From positions 1,488,001 to 1,552,000 of the forward strand of contig NZ_FOVG01000001.1 of NCBI RefSeq assembly GCF_900115075.1: a DNA stretch of 64,000 nt, in the 5' to 3' direction. The notes beneath the pieces were generated by a model, which saw only the letters and a list, made by a program, of their open reading frames with translations, was not told the DNA's origin and did not search any database. Shown here one piece after another: positions 1 through 10,082 of this stretch. A program made the position numbers and the translations under genes. The DNA is from Candidatus Pantoea varia. Its GTDB lineage: Bacteria; Pseudomonadota; Gammaproteobacteria; Enterobacterales; Enterobacteriaceae. How positions within the stretch are numbered: the first letter of the stretch is position 1; the number at the start of each line of letters is the position of its first letter.

Positions 1-669
1 TGCGAATTTCTGCGTACCTGCTGAAATCGCTGCAGTCACTGGATTGCGCAGATTATAACCTGCCCCTCCCAGCCCCGCCTGCTGCACTTTATGCCCCAGG
101 CTGTAGTGCCTTTTCATGACCTCCTGCATAAATGGCTTGAGTGCATCCTTGTCAGCCTGCATCCATTTCCCATCTCTGAGGCTATTATCAACCAGTTTGG
201 AAACGACGGCCTTGAAAGCTACCGCCGTCAGTCCTCCGGTCAGGCCAGTAACAAAATCGTGTGCCTGCGTGCCTGGCTCCAGATTTAGCTGGCGTGCCAG
301 CGCCTTACCCGCCAGATCGCCCGGCAAGCCGGAAAGCCCATAAGCCATCCCTATGGCGGCCTCGGCGAGTGCGGATGTTCCTTTATCGCTTTGGCGAGCG
401 CTTTTAATCACACTTCTTACATCATCTGCAGACTGCCCCATTTCATCATGCAGAGTGACAGCGACCTCATGCATGTGTTCGCGAACCTCTGCGCCACCGG
501 TAGATTCTTTTTCCAGAGTGCTCTGAATACGCGCGATCTCCTCGATCCGGGCTGCATCGGCAGGATTTACACCCTCAGCTGCGCTGGTCGACGCGGTAGG
601 GCGTGAACGCAGGGCAATATCCTCGTGTCCAGGTGTAGGTGTGCGCCCGTGACCTCTAATTCCATCCAT
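1..669 (-). CDS. Unrecognised protein, C-terminus beyond the window edge (effector-like composition)
   Basis: The reading frame opens with ATG at 669 and stays open for 223 codons to the left edge, so it is partial. A GGAG-containing ribosome site lies about 10 bases upstream. The first 35 residues are rich in Pro, Ser, Thr, Arg and Ala (for example RSRPTASTSAAEG) and predicted to be disordered. The remainder is Ala/Gly-rich with alternating helical and mildly hydrophobic stretches (GMAYGLSGLPGDLAGKALA near residues 107-125; VTGLTGGLTAVAFKAVVSKL near 140-159). There is no signal peptide. I do not recognise the family. The disordered N-terminus followed by an amphipathic helical body resembles type III effectors in general, but no hrp-box-like promoter was found upstream, so this stays a guess. 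The gene stands 197 bp from the LysR gene on the same strand. Confidence 0.6.
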   Translation of the reverse strand, partial: MDGIRGHGRTPTPGHEDIALRSRPTASTSAAEGVNPADAARIEEIARIQSTLEKESTGGAEVREHMHEVAVTLHDEMGQSADDVRSVIKSARQSDKGTSALAEAAIGMAYGLSGLPGDLAGKALARQLNLEPGTQAHDFVTGLTGGLTAVAFKAVVSKLVDNSLRDGKWMQADKDALKPFMQEVMKRHYSLGHKVQQAGLGGAGYNLRNPVTAAISAGTQKFA

Positions 670-866
670 AATTCTCTCTCCGCCAGGTTGTGCCGATTAT
701 CAGTAACCGGTCAGTTGATAACTTGCGAAATGAGCAACTCACCCCGCAGCGTCAGGGTTGAGTGATGCGCGAGCGAGTCTGGTTTCACATCAGGACGAAA
801 TTCTTAAAATTTTGTGATTCACTTCATAAAATAGCCGGATGGGTAGCGGTGAAGCGCGGCACCTGT

Positions 867-1775
867 TCAGCCACGGATAAACTGCGCTTCACATTGCCGG
901 GCGATCTCCCACAATCTGTTACGAATGACCTGCTTAAGTTGCAGAGTGGACTGCGACTGAGGCTGGTCACGGCGGCTGATCAGCATCACTTCAAACGGCA
1001 GGGGCTGCGCTATCGGCAGCAGCTTTAGCTGTTCGGCATAGCGACAGGCGGTGAAGAGATCCACGACGCCCGTGCCGCCGCCTGCCAGCACCATATCCGC
1101 AATGACCGAATAGGTTTTAATCGACAACGACACGGCGGGATTCAGTTTTTTATCGCGCAGCGCACGGTGAAGTACGCGTCCAAGCGGATCCTGAGCCTGC
1201 ATCATCAGTAAATTATTGTTGCACAACCACGCCAGCGTAACGGGTTCATGCCGGGGATGAGTGAGGGGTAGCAGCGCCACCATGGAGGACTGGAACAGAG
1301 GCTCAGCCAGGAGATCCGCATCGACCTGTTGACCGAAGACCAGCGCGAAATCGAGCTGATTATCCAGAATCATCTGGCATAAAGTACTGAAGTGCTCGGT
1401 GACCAGTTCCACACTGACCGAGGCCATCTGTTGCCGCCAGGTGACCAGGGCTGGCGCCATCACCATCTGACCAAAAGCGTGAGCCGCCCCGACGCGGACT
1501 AATTGCCCTTCACCACGCCGCAGTTGTTCGGTGAGCTGGGTAATGGATTGCAGACGCTGGCAGAGATCCTCTATTTCTGGCAGCAGGCGTCGCCCTTCTG
1601 CCGTCACACTCATTCCCTGTAACCGTCGCTCAAAGAGCGCAAATCCCAGCTGCTGTTCAGCGTGATTCAGCACACGGCTGATATTCGGCTGCGACACATT
1701 CAGCAGACGCGCCGCTGCGCTGATGCTGCCGGTCTGTACGATGGCCTGAAAGACCTCTATATGGCGGAGCCGCAT
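867..1775 (-). CDS. LysR-family transcriptional regulator
   Basis: This 302-residue protein has the standard LysR length and layout. The N-terminal winged helix-turn-helix is at about residues 2-61 (SISAAARLLNVSQPNISRVL is the recognition region), followed by a linker helix and a periplasmic-binding-protein-like effector domain (about 90-298). LysR proteins bind DNA as tetramers and respond to a small ligand. The gene lies 136 bp downstream of the dppA-like gene and on the same strand as the peptide-utilisation operon, so it may control that operon, responding to a peptide or D-amino acid. That link is inferred from position only. Unlike the classical LysR arrangement, it is not divergent from its presumed target. 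Confidence 0.9.
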   Translation of the reverse strand: MRLRHIEVFQAIVQTGSISAAARLLNVSQPNISRVLNHAEQQLGFALFERRLQGMSVTAEGRRLLPEIEDLCQRLQSITQLTEQLRRGEGQLVRVGAAHAFGQMVMAPALVTWRQQMASVSVELVTEHFSTLCQMILDNQLDFALVFGQQVDADLLAEPLFQSSMVALLPLTHPRHEPVTLAWLCNNNLLMMQAQDPLGRVLHRALRDKKLNPAVSLSIKTYSVIADMVLAGGGTGVVDLFTACRYAEQLKLLPIAQPLPFEVMLISRRDQPQSQSTLQLKQVIRNRLWEIARQCEAQFIRG

Positions 1776-1911
1776 GATTATTTATCCTGGATGGAATACC
1801 GGACACGGAGGCCTCTCCGACAGGCTGCACCGGCGGAGGGTGAGAGCAATCAATATCCTGTTGCAAAAACTGTACCGCAAAACCGGTGCAGGCAGCCCCG
1901 GTATAACGTCG

Positions 1912-2733
1912 CTACGACTGAGTACTCGCCAGATAGGAGAAGGCACTGAGTAAGCTGACTAACGTTTCCATTTTCTCCGCCTGATAAGCCACGGTAACGG
2001 CATCAAGGCGCGTGACGCCGGGGATCAGACTGAACAGATCGGCCAGCACCGGTTTAGTGGCCTGAAGCCGCATAGTGTAAGGCGCCGTCAGGCGGGTCGT
2101 GCTCACCTGAGGGCGATGTTGCAGTGCGGTACTTGCCGCGGCAGCGATCGCACGCTGTGCCGCTTGTGGGCTGATCGATTCCGCGCAGGTATGCGAAATG
2201 GCACGCTTTACACAGACGTAATCGACCGCTGAGTAATGTTCCGCTATCCAGTTCTGTAACTGATCGTCGCCGGTGACCAGCAGCAATGGCGTGCCGTATT
2301 CAGCCGCGGCGGCCGCGTAAATATCGGTTTCGCCCATTACCAGACCATTGATATGGATACGCCAGAATGCCCGACCGTTAATGGTATGCGCCAGTACGCC
2401 GGATTCACCTGCTGCGCTGTGAAATCCCACCAGAAACAGCCCGTCGAACGTCTGCTGTTCTATCCCCTCCACCATCGACAGGCAGCGGGGTTTGCCCTGC
2501 ACCAGTCGGGCGCGGGGATCCATATTTTCCGCACGCAAATTGGTCATCTGAGCATGGCTGTCTGCAACCACCACTTCGGTTGCCCCACCGGCAAAAGCAC
2601 CCGCAATCGCGGCATTCACTTCCTGTTCCATCAGACCACGGGCCAGCTGATGTTCCGGGTGGCCGGGTGTACATTGCTCCGGGCGTATGACCCCCGCGAT
2701 ACCTTCAATGTCGGCCGAGATAAAAATTTTCAT
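1912..2733 (-). CDS. dppA: D-aminopeptidase, DppA type (peptidase family M55)
   Basis: The 273-residue protein matches the M55 zinc D-aminopeptidases, which form decamers and release N-terminal D-residues, such as D-Ala, from peptides. It begins with the family motif SADIEG, giving Asp8 and Glu10. The other expected metal and catalytic residues are present at nearly the Bacillus subtilis DppA spacing: His60 (ADSH), His105 (GFHS), His116 (AHTING) and Glu135 (GETD). There is no signal peptide, so it acts in the cytoplasm on imported peptides. Its ATG overlaps the stop of the P1-peptidase gene upstream by four bases (ATGA at 2733-2730), a sign of translational coupling. It is the last gene of the operon starting at 11,090. 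Confidence 0.9.
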   Translation of the reverse strand: MKIFISADIEGIAGVIRPEQCTPGHPEHQLARGLMEQEVNAAIAGAFAGGATEVVVADSHAQMTNLRAENMDPRARLVQGKPRCLSMVEGIEQQTFDGLFLVGFHSAAGESGVLAHTINGRAFWRIHINGLVMGETDIYAAAAAEYGTPLLLVTGDDQLQNWIAEHYSAVDYVCVKRAISHTCAESISPQAAQRAIAAAASTALQHRPQVSTTRLTAPYTMRLQATKPVLADLFSLIPGVTRLDAVTVAYQAEKMETLVSLLSAFSYLASTQS

Positions 2734-3773
2734 GAGGTTAATCTATCCAGAATCTGCGTCAGTGAGGGGCGATGATGACCGCGAAAGCCGGTAACCGCCT
2801 CTGCGCTCAACAAGGCATCCAGTACAGCCTGTTCCGTTGCATCTGCCGCGGCAGCAAGCAGCGGCTCCAGCGAGTCGTCCGGTGGCGGTTGCGGCAAAGG
2901 TTGCGTTGAAAACGCCACCGCAATATCGCCCGAACCGTGGCCCCAGTAACTGCCCAGCCGTCCAAGACCGGCACCGGCTCGCTTCGCGATGCGCTTCAAC
3001 TGACGTGCGTCCAGCGGTGCATCCGTCGCCATGATGATGATGACGGAACCGGCATCACGCTGTGGCGCCTCCCCGGCCAGCAGTGGCGCAATCATCTCGC
3101 CAGCCCGGACGCCATCGAGCGTTAACGCCTCCAGCGCGCCGAAATTGGCCAGTACCAGCACGCCAAGCGTGGCGTTGAGTGAAGGAATAAGGCGTGAGGC
3201 GGTTCCAATGCCCCCTTTCAGGCTGAAACAGCTCATCCCGCGTCCTGCGCCGACGCTGCCGCGCGCGAAGTCGGCTGAAGCCGTCAGCAGCGCCGCCTGC
3301 GCCATCGCCTCATTAATGGCCAGCGCCTGGATATCATTCAGCCAGCCATCGTTGCACTCCAGTACCAGCGGGTTGACCGTGGGCAACGTTCGTCCCAGTT
3401 CCGGGTTACGACGGATGGCATCCCGCACCAGCGCGGTAAACAGCGTGCCAACTGCCAGCGTGTTACTGAGCAGAATCGGCGTCTGAAGCACGCCTAGTTC
3501 CTCTATCTGAACCAGTCCGATGGGTTTCGCAAAACCGTTCAGGACCTCCACCCCACACGGCAGCGGCGTAAGAAACAGATTATCGCCCGGCGGTACGACG
3601 GCGGTTACGCCAGTCTGCTTTTCGCCTTCATTCAGCGTGTCATGTCCGACACGCACGCCCGCAACATCGCTGATTCGATTAGTGGGTCCGCATGGGCTTC
3701 GTGGCTGCCCAAGCTGACGCAGGTCACGCCAGCGATCCAGCAGCAGGTCGCGCTGCAATTGTTGGAAATCCAT
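2730..3773 (-). CDS. P1-family aminopeptidase (DmpA-like, peptidase family S58)
   Basis: The protein is 347 residues from ATG at 3773; an in-frame extension to 3932 is rejected because it overlaps the permease gene and reads like non-coding sequence. It has the DmpA/P1 hallmarks: NRISDVAGVRVGH near the start, a Gly-rich block GSVGAGRGM, and then KGGIGTASR, where the proenzyme is expected to self-cleave to expose an N-terminal nucleophile of the Ntn type. The late PLDARQLKRIAKRAGAGLGR segment is also typical. DmpA enzymes remove N-terminal residues, including D-Ala and beta-amino acids, from amides and short peptides. The gene follows the permease with a 2-bp gap and is coupled to the dppA-like gene, so two D-specific peptidases end this transporter operon. 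Confidence 0.85.
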   Translation of the reverse strand: MDFQQLQRDLLLDRWRDLRQLGQPRSPCGPTNRISDVAGVRVGHDTLNEGEKQTGVTAVVPPGDNLFLTPLPCGVEVLNGFAKPIGLVQIEELGVLQTPILLSNTLAVGTLFTALVRDAIRRNPELGRTLPTVNPLVLECNDGWLNDIQALAINEAMAQAALLTASADFARGSVGAGRGMSCFSLKGGIGTASRLIPSLNATLGVLVLANFGALEALTLDGVRAGEMIAPLLAGEAPQRDAGSVIIIMATDAPLDARQLKRIAKRAGAGLGRLGSYWGHGSGDIAVAFSTQPLPQPPPDDSLEPLLAAAADATEQAVLDALLSAEAVTGFRGHHRPSLTQILDRLTS

Positions 3774-3775
3774 CG

Positions 3776-4660
3776 TCAGCCCTTGAGTTTGGGATCGAGC
3801 GTGTCGCGCAACGCGTCGCCAAGCAGATTGAATGCCAGCACGGTGATAAAGATCGCCAGCCCTGGAAATACGCTCATGTGCCAGGCCCCGGCCATCATCA
3901 TGCTGCGGCTCATCGCCAGAATATTGCCCCATTCTGGCACGTCTGGCTCCGGACCCAGTCCGATAAAACTCAGGCCCGCCGCTGTCAGAATACTGGTACC
4001 AATGCGCATGGTGAAGTAGACAATTACGCTGGAGAGCGTGCCGGGCAGAATATGCCGCAGAATAATCACTCTGTCTGGCGCACCGGCACAGCGAACGGCT
4101 TCAACATAGGCAGCCTGCTTCAGAGAGAGCGTCGAAGCCCGCACGATGCGGGCAAATACCGGTACGCTGAATACCGCGACCGCGATAATGACATTGTTCA
4201 GGCCCGTCCCCAGCAGCGCCACCACCGCAATGGCCAGCAACATGCCAGGAAACGCGAATAAGACGTCGGCACCGCGCATGATCAGCATATCGACCCAACC
4301 GCCGTAATAGCCCGCCAGTAACCCCAGCATAACCCCGACCAGCATGCCGATCGTCACCGACAGCACGCCGATATAGAGCGAGATACGCGCGCCATAGATA
4401 ATGCGACTGAGCAGGTCGCGCCCCAGTTCGTCGGTCCCCATCCAGTGTGCCGCCGTTGGCGGCGACGATAACGCCATCCAGTCCGGCGCCATGGGATCCC
4501 AGGGCGCCAGCCAGGGCGCAAAGATCGCCACCACAATTAACAACAGCACAAACCCGCCTGAGACCAGCGCCAGAGGATTACGCACAAAGGCATGCAGGAA
4601 ATCGCGCCACGGCGAACGAATGATCTGAGGCGGGTTTTCAGTCAGCGATTGACTACTCAT
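3776..4660 (-). CDS. Peptide ABC transporter permease, GsiD/DppC type
   Basis: The 294-residue inner-membrane permease has the OppC-type N-terminal region with a membrane segment near residues 34-55, followed by a conserved [12 protein letters not shown] motif and five further predicted membrane helices. The cytoplasmic EAA loop that docks with the ATPase is at about residues 185-205 ([20 protein letters not shown]). It pairs with the other permease, encoded just upstream with an overlap at 4657-4660. Together with the binding protein and the fused ATPase it forms a di/oligopeptide importer like GsiABCD. True glutathione specificity is not indicated; neighbouring D-peptidases suggest murein-type peptides. 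Confidence 0.9.
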   Translation of the reverse strand: MSSQSLTENPPQIIRSPWRDFLHAFVRNPLALVSGGFVLLLIVVAIFAPWLAPWDPMAPDWMALSSPPTAAHWMGTDELGRDLLSRIIYGARISLYIGVLSVTIGMLVGVMLGLLAGYYGGWVDMLIMRGADVLFAFPGMLLAIAVVALLGTGLNNVIIAVAVFSVPVFARIVRASTLSLKQAAYVEAVRCAGAPDRVIILRHILPGTLSSVIVYFTMRIGTSILTAAGLSFIGLGPEPDVPEWGNILAMSRSMMMAGAWHMSVFPGLAIFITVLAFNLLGDALRDTLDPKLKG

Positions 4661-5589
4661 TTCGGCTCCTGTCGCAGACGAATGGCCGGATTGACCACCG
4701 CGTAAAGCAGATCGACCAGCAGATTAATCACAATAAATTCAAACACGAAAAGCATCACCAGCGCCTGAATTACCGGCTGATCCTGCGCTTTGATCGACTC
4801 AATCAATAACCAGCCTAACCCTGGCCAGTTGAAAACACTCTCCACCACGATGGATCCACCCAGCAGAAAACCGAACTGCAAGCCCAGCATGGTAATCACC
4901 GGGATGAGCGCATTGCGCATCACATGTTTCCACGTCACCAGGCGGTTACGCAGCCCTTTGGCTTTGGCGGTGCGCACGTAATCTTCCTGCGCCACCTCAA
5001 GAAAGGCCGAACGCGTAAAGCGCGCCATGACCGCCGCAACCGACGAACCCAGCGTAATGGCGGGCAGGACAATATCGCTGGCCTGGTTAAAGCCGCTGAC
5101 CGAAAACAGCCCAAATGGCATCGCGACGAACTGGATGAGCAACAGCCCCAGCCAGAAGGCTGGCATCGAAATACCGCCCACCGCCACGCTCATCAGCGTC
5201 CAGTCCTGCCATCGTCCACGTTTCAGTGCAGCCATCACGCCGAATAATAAACCGAGAATGACGGACCAGGTGAAACCCGCCAAAGCGAGCCACAGCGTCG
5301 GCATAAAGCCCTGCCTGATCACCTCCCGCACCGGTTGCTGGGTGCGATACGTGGTGCCCAGATCGCCCTGCAACAGGCTGCCCATCCAGTGGAGATACTG
5401 CTGCGGCAGCGGATCGTTTAATCCGAGATGCTGACGCGCCGCTTCGACGGCCTCAATGGGTGCATCCGGTCCGGCATAAATGCGCGCCGGGTCGCCCGGC
5501 ATGAGCTTGATAAAACCGAAAACCAGCAACGAGACCACCAGCAAAACCGGGATCATCTCCAGCAATCGGCGAATGATGTATGCAAACAT
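4657..5589 (-). CDS. Peptide ABC transporter permease, GsiC/DppB type
   Basis: The 310-residue permease begins with the typical [20 protein letters not shown] membrane segment followed by the MPGDPA motif of DppB/GsiC proteins. The EAA loop is near residues 205-225 ([20 protein letters not shown]). It partners the permease downstream, whose start overlaps its stop by four bases. It is separated from the binding-protein gene by 81 bp containing a hairpin, a common arrangement that lets the binding protein be made in excess of the membrane parts. Confidence 0.9.
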   Translation of the reverse strand: MFAYIIRRLLEMIPVLLVVSLLVFGFIKLMPGDPARIYAGPDAPIEAVEAARQHLGLNDPLPQQYLHWMGSLLQGDLGTTYRTQQPVREVIRQGFMPTLWLALAGFTWSVILGLLFGVMAALKRGRWQDWTLMSVAVGGISMPAFWLGLLLIQFVAMPFGLFSVSGFNQASDIVLPAITLGSSVAAVMARFTRSAFLEVAQEDYVRTAKAKGLRNRLVTWKHVMRNALIPVITMLGLQFGFLLGGSIVVESVFNWPGLGWLLIESIKAQDQPVIQALVMLFVFEFIVINLLVDLLYAVVNPAIRLRQEPK

Positions 5590-5625
5590 GCCATTCCCTG
5601 AAATGAGGTGTGACTGGCCTCCTCA

Positions 5626-5654
5626 CGTCCCTCACCCGTTCCGGACAGGGGACG
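5626..5654 (-). terminator. Hairpin between binding-protein and permease genes
   Basis: CGTCCC (5626-5631) can pair with GGGACG (5649-5654) in the 81-bp gap after the substrate-binding protein gene, and flanking CCT/AGG extends the stem. There is no T-run, so it is more likely an RNA-stabilising or attenuating hairpin than a full terminator. It would protect the upstream binding-protein message. Confidence 0.35.
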
Positions 5655-5670
5655 AGGAAGAGGAACCGTC

Positions 5671-7212
5671 TTATTTAAAGGACGCCTGAGTGAACAGCAA
5701 ATTGCCATCAGGCAGCATCGAAACGCCGCTCAGGGTGTTGCGCTTGCCCACCAGATTGTCTGGCGTGCCAAGGAACGCCACCGGTGCTTCTTTCCACAAC
5801 ACCTTTTGCGCCTGTGCATAGGCGATGCCACGTTTTGCCGGATCGGCCGTCGCCAGCCCGGCTGCAATCGCTTTGTCTGCATCAGGGTGACTAAAGTAGG
5901 AGACGTTATACGAGGTCGGCACCCAGGATTCGGTGGCAAACAGCGGACGCAGCGCCCAGTCGGCATCGCCTGTTGAGGTCGACCAGCCGCCATAATAGAG
6001 GTCAAACTCCGCCTTTTTCGGGTCCTGTACGCCCCACAATTTAGCGTTGCGCGTGCCGGAATCCATCGGGGTTACCGTGGCCCGAATGCCTGCCGTGGCC
6101 AGTTGCGCTTTCAGCACCTGAGCGGCACGGACGCTGGCCGTGGCGTTGGTCACCCAGAGCTTAAGGTCCAGACCATTCGGATAGCCCGCATCCTTAAGTA
6201 AGGCTTTGGCCTTATCCGGCGCATAACGGTAATCAGGATCGCCTTGTTTCTCATAGAACTGCACGCCTTCTGGTATCGCTGATGTGGCAGGTTTTCCCAG
6301 ACCGGCAAAGGCCACTTTCAGCCACAGATTACGGTCAATCGCATAGTTGATGGCCTGACGCACCCGCACATCCGCCAGCGGCTTGTGCTGCGTGTTGATC
6401 GCCATGTAGTAAAGATAAATGCTCGGATCGCGCTGAATGGAGAGATGGCTGTCCTGCTTCACGGCCGCGATCAGGTCTGACGGTAATGGCCAGATGGCAT
6501 CCACCTGCCCCGATTTTAATGCGGCGACGCGTGTCGCATCTTCCGGACTCGGCGAGAAGATCACATGGTCGACTTTAGGCCATCCCTGCTGCCAGTAACC
6601 GTCATATTTCGCCAGTGTGACCGCTTTGCCCGGTGTCCAGTTAACAAATTTAAACGGACCGGTTCCCACCGGATGCAGTCGCAACTGCGCTTCCTCCGGA
6701 TATTGCTTAAGAATGGATGGGCTCCACATCACTGCGGAAGGATGCGCCAGCGTATTGATAAAGGCCCCGAACGACTGATTCAGATCGATTTTTACCTGGT
6801 CGGGAGCCAGCACCGTGACCTTATCGATCATTTTGTAGAGGCTGTTACGCTTCAGTCCTTTTTTCTGATCTGCCAGACGATCAAGGTTCGCTTTGACGGC
6901 TTCGGCATCAAAAGGCGTACCGTCCTGGAAAGTGACGCCTTTGCGCAGCGTCAGCGTAAATTCGGTGGCACTGTCATTGGAGGTATACCCTGTCGCCAGC
7001 CAGGGCTGCAGTTTCATCTGAGGATCAAACTGGAACAGGCGCTCAAAGATGCCGCTCTGAACCGAGTAGCTGACATTATCCGAAGTGTCGTGCGGATCCA
7101 GCCCCGTGATATCGGCATACATTGAAATGCGCAGATCCTGTGCCTGCGCAGTCATGACCAGCGTCGTCGTCAGTGCGAGGGCTAGCGAAGTACGGCGAAA
7201 CAACGTTTTCAT
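5671..7212 (-). CDS. Periplasmic peptide-binding protein (SBP family 5, GsiB-like)
   Basis: From ATG at 7212 the protein is 513 residues. The start is supported by GGAG about 8 bases upstream and by the signal peptide that begins exactly there; the longer in-frame extension is discarded. Residues 1 to about 24 form a Sec signal (MKTLFRRTSLALALTTTLVM, then an AQA cleavage site). The mature protein has the family-5 features: GLDPHDT, FERLFQFDP, then a TLRKGVTFQDGTPFDAE segment near residues 95-112, and the RQAINYAIDR motif near 300. It captures a peptide in the periplasm and delivers it to the two permeases. The exact ligand cannot be read from sequence; the operon context favours D-residue-containing peptides. 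Confidence 0.9.
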   Translation of the reverse strand: MKTLFRRTSLALALTTTLVMTAQAQDLRISMYADITGLDPHDTSDNVSYSVQSGIFERLFQFDPQMKLQPWLATGYTSNDSATEFTLTLRKGVTFQDGTPFDAEAVKANLDRLADQKKGLKRNSLYKMIDKVTVLAPDQVKIDLNQSFGAFINTLAHPSAVMWSPSILKQYPEEAQLRLHPVGTGPFKFVNWTPGKAVTLAKYDGYWQQGWPKVDHVIFSPSPEDATRVAALKSGQVDAIWPLPSDLIAAVKQDSHLSIQRDPSIYLYYMAINTQHKPLADVRVRQAINYAIDRNLWLKVAFAGLGKPATSAIPEGVQFYEKQGDPDYRYAPDKAKALLKDAGYPNGLDLKLWVTNATASVRAAQVLKAQLATAGIRATVTPMDSGTRNAKLWGVQDPKKAEFDLYYGGWSTSTGDADWALRPLFATESWVPTSYNVSYFSHPDADKAIAAGLATADPAKRGIAYAQAQKVLWKEAPVAFLGTPDNLVGKRNTLSGVSMLPDGNLLFTQASFK

Positions 7213-7234
7213 ACATTCTCCTGGGCGTTGAGGA

Positions 7235-9100
7235 TTACTGCAATGCAATGCCGTCAGCGACCCAGTGATGGGGCGCAACCTGGCGATAGCGGGGCTTAGT
7301 GACCGTTTCGCCCACCTTCCGCAACGGCGAAGGAATTTCGCTGTCATCGAAAATACGGGGCTGACGGTTCTCTGGATCGGCTACCGGCACGGAGGCCAGC
7401 AGACGTTGGGTATAGGGATGTTGCGGCTGATTAAAGACCGACTGGCGCGGTCCAAGCTCCACAATCTGGCCGAGGTACATCACCGCGACGCGATTAGCAA
7501 TGCGCTCGACGACCGCCATATCGTGAGAGATGAAAATCCATGCCACGCCCGTTTGCTGCTGCAGGTCCATCATCAGGTTCACCACCTGCGCCTGAATCGA
7601 GACATCCAGAGCCGATACCGCTTCATCCGCGATAATCACTTTCGGTTTGAGCGCCATGGCGCGGGCAATGGCAATACGCTGACGCTGACCGCCTGAAAAT
7701 TCGTGCGGATAACGACGCGCGTGCTCTGGCAGGAGACCGACGCTCTTCAGCAGCGCATCAATCTGTGGGGAAGCTTGTTCAAGCGAAGAGACCATGCCAT
7801 GTAACAGTAATGGCTCGGCAATGGTGAACCCCACGGTCAGGCGCGGATTCAGTGACGCATAGGGATCCTGAAACACCATCTGAATTTCACGGCGGAGCGG
7901 CTGGAACGCTGCTTCTTTCAGGTCAGAGATTTCCTTTCCTTCAAAATGAATGCTTTCAGCTTCACTGTTGATGAGGCGCATCAGCGCCCGTCCGGTTGTC
8001 GATTTGCCGCAGCCGCTTTCACCTACGATCGCCAGGGTTTCACCCGGCCACAGGCTGAAATCAACCTGTTCAACCGCATGCACATGATGCGTAAGGCTCG
8101 ATAAGATGCCGCTGCGGATGGGGTAATAGACTTTCAGGCCGCGCACATCCAGCAGCGGCGCAACGTCATAGCGAGCGGTTTGCTGTTCGCTTTGCACAGC
8201 CTCGCGGGCACCCGGCAGAGGAAAGCGTTGCGGCCACGCGTGTTCCCGCATATCGCCGAGTTTTGGCACTGCCGCCAGTAACGCCTGGGTATAAGCGTGC
8301 TGCGGGGCGGCAAAAATCTCAGACACGGTTCCCTGCTCTACCACCTCGCCACGCAGCATGACCACCACGCGATCGGCGATTTCCGCTACCACGCCCATAT
8401 CATGGGTGATAAACAGCACCGCCATCTGTTTCTCGCGTTGCAGGTCACGCAGAATATGAAGAATGCGCGCCTGCACGGTGACATCCAGCGCAGTGGTAGG
8501 CTCATCAGCAATCAGGAGTTGCGGATCACAGGCAAGGGCCTGCGCAATCATCACACGCTGCCGCATGCCGCCTGACAGCGAGTGCGGATAGCTTTTCATG
8601 ACGCGATCCACATCGGCGATACGCACCTGTCGCAATAATTCACGCACGCGCGCATGGGCCTGCTTTCTGTCGCACAGATGGTGATCGCGTAATGCTTCGG
8701 TAAGCTGATCATCAATACGAAGCACCGGATTCAGCGAGGTCATGGGCTCCTGAAAGATCATCGCCATTTCACGGCCGCGCAATGTGCGGCGCTGAGCGTC
8801 ATCCAGCGTTTCTAACGCATGCACTTTTCCGCTCCGGTCGCAAAATTGCATGCTGCCGCGATCGACACGGCCGTTGTTTGCCAGCAGGCCCATCACCGCC
8901 AGCGACGTCACAGATTTACCCGATCCGCTTTCACCCACGACGGCAACAATTTCACCCGGATTAATGGCAAAACTGATGCCTTTGAGTGCCTGATTTTCAC
9001 CGCTGCGTCCATGAAACGAGACGCTGAGATCCTGAATCGCCAGCACGGGGGATGGTGAGGCAGCGCGGGTTGCAGGAGAAGTACGTTGTGTGTCCGTCAT
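7235..9100 (-). CDS. Peptide ABC transporter ATPase with two nucleotide-binding domains (GsiA-like)
   Basis: This 621-residue protein fuses the two ATPase units that DppD and DppF supply separately, as in GsiA. The first domain (about 20-265) has Walker A GESGSGKS, signature SLSGGMRQR and Walker B LLIADEP. The second (about 325-570) has [16 protein letters not shown] and VIIADEA. Each domain ends with an oligopeptide-ABC C-terminal extension ([15 protein letters not shown] and [14 protein letters not shown]). It sits in the cytoplasm and energises import through the two permeases. The gene starts 15 bp after the epimerase stop and ends 22 bp before the binding-protein start, in one operon. 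Confidence 0.92.
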   Translation of the reverse strand: MTDTQRTSPATRAASPSPVLAIQDLSVSFHGRSGENQALKGISFAINPGEIVAVVGESGSGKSVTSLAVMGLLANNGRVDRGSMQFCDRSGKVHALETLDDAQRRTLRGREMAMIFQEPMTSLNPVLRIDDQLTEALRDHHLCDRKQAHARVRELLRQVRIADVDRVMKSYPHSLSGGMRQRVMIAQALACDPQLLIADEPTTALDVTVQARILHILRDLQREKQMAVLFITHDMGVVAEIADRVVVMLRGEVVEQGTVSEIFAAPQHAYTQALLAAVPKLGDMREHAWPQRFPLPGAREAVQSEQQTARYDVAPLLDVRGLKVYYPIRSGILSSLTHHVHAVEQVDFSLWPGETLAIVGESGCGKSTTGRALMRLINSEAESIHFEGKEISDLKEAAFQPLRREIQMVFQDPYASLNPRLTVGFTIAEPLLLHGMVSSLEQASPQIDALLKSVGLLPEHARRYPHEFSGGQRQRIAIARAMALKPKVIIADEAVSALDVSIQAQVVNLMMDLQQQTGVAWIFISHDMAVVERIANRVAVMYLGQIVELGPRQSVFNQPQHPYTQRLLASVPVADPENRQPRIFDDSEIPSPLRKVGETVTKPRYRQVAPHHWVADGIALQ

Positions 9101-9115
9101 CGTCGCCTCGCACAG

Positions 9116-10081
9116 TTATAGCCAGATACGGCCTTCGGAGTAGCTCAAAAAAGGAGAGCTGTCGGCGGCAAGCCAGATGGGCCCATCCAGATCGACGAAC
9201 TCCGCGTTAACCGCGACGGGTAAAGCGACCTCCATGGCCAGTGACGAACCCAGCATGCAACCGACCATAATGCGCATATTGAGCGTCCGGGCTTCATCCG
9301 CCATCGCCAGCGCTTCCGTCAGGCCACCGCACTTATCCAGCTTGATGTTGACCATCTCGTAGCGATCGCGTAATCCGGCAATATCTGCCCGCGTATGGCA
9401 ACTCTCATCGGCACAGACCGGTATGGGATGCTTAAAGCGTTGCAGGTCATGATCCTGCCCGGCGGGAAGCGGTTGCTCGACCATCGCAATATTGAAGGCT
9501 TTCAATGCCACCAGCAGGCTTTCAAGGTCCAGCTCCGACCAGGCTTCATTGGCATCGATAATGAGCGTGGCATGCGGTGCCGCTGCACGAATCGCCGCCA
9601 CTTTTTCCAGAATCGCATGATGGTCGAGTTTGATTTTGAGCAGGATGGCACCCCGTGACACGGCATCCGCCGCTGCAAGAGCCATATTTTCCTGCGTATC
9701 CAGGCTAAGGGTTTCTGCGGTCACGACTGACGCTGGCTGAGAGCCGGTGCTTTTTTGCCACAGCGTCTGATTAGCCCGTGCGGCATCCAGTCGCCACAGC
9801 GCACAGTCCAGCACGTTACGTGCTGAACCGGCGGGTAACCGGTGTTGCAGTTCATGACGGCTCAAGCCCGACTCCACCTCATTACGTACCGCGTCGAGCA
9901 TGGCCTGAACGCTATCCGGCGTCTCATCGTAACGCGCCGTCGGGGTACATTCGCCCTGCCCGATGAAACCCGCCTGCTCCAGCGTGACCCGGATAACCGT
10001 CACGGCGGTGCGGGTACCGCGTGCAATAGCAAAGGGTCGCGCCAGCGGCAGTTCCACCACATCAATCTGCAACTGTCGCAT
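9116..10081 (-). CDS. dgcA: Enolase-superfamily epimerase: L-Ala-D/L-Glu dipeptide epimerase or N-acetyl-Glu racemase (DgcA-like)
   Basis: The protein is 321 residues from ATG at 10081, one base after the upstream stop; a longer in-frame extension overlaps the neighbour and is rejected. It belongs to the muconate-lactonising subgroup of the enolase superfamily. Visible catalytic elements are KIK in ILLKIKLD, the metal ligands Asp (IIDANEAW), Glu (MVEQPL) and Asp (CADESC), the second lysine in VNIKLDKCGG, and a late DLDGP. Family members either epimerise L-Ala-D-Glu during murein-peptide use (YcjG/YkfB) or, when paired with a DUF1611 protein, racemise N-acetyl-D-Glu (DgcA). Pairing here with a DUF1611 gene favours the second reading, while the peptide transporter and D-peptidases fit the first as well. 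Confidence 0.85.
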   Translation of the reverse strand: MRQLQIDVVELPLARPFAIARGTRTAVTVIRVTLEQAGFIGQGECTPTARYDETPDSVQAMLDAVRNEVESGLSRHELQHRLPAGSARNVLDCALWRLDAARANQTLWQKSTGSQPASVVTAETLSLDTQENMALAAADAVSRGAILLKIKLDHHAILEKVAAIRAAAPHATLIIDANEAWSELDLESLLVALKAFNIAMVEQPLPAGQDHDLQRFKHPIPVCADESCHTRADIAGLRDRYEMVNIKLDKCGGLTEALAMADEARTLNMRIMVGCMLGSSLAMEVALPVAVNAEFVDLDGPIWLAADSSPFLSYSEGRIWL

Positions 10082-10082
10082 T

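Noticed and set aside
2730-3932. 400-codon version of the P1 peptidase
   Set aside because: The first 53 codons overlap the permease gene and do not look like protein; ATG at 3773 fits the family start and the 2-bp gap.
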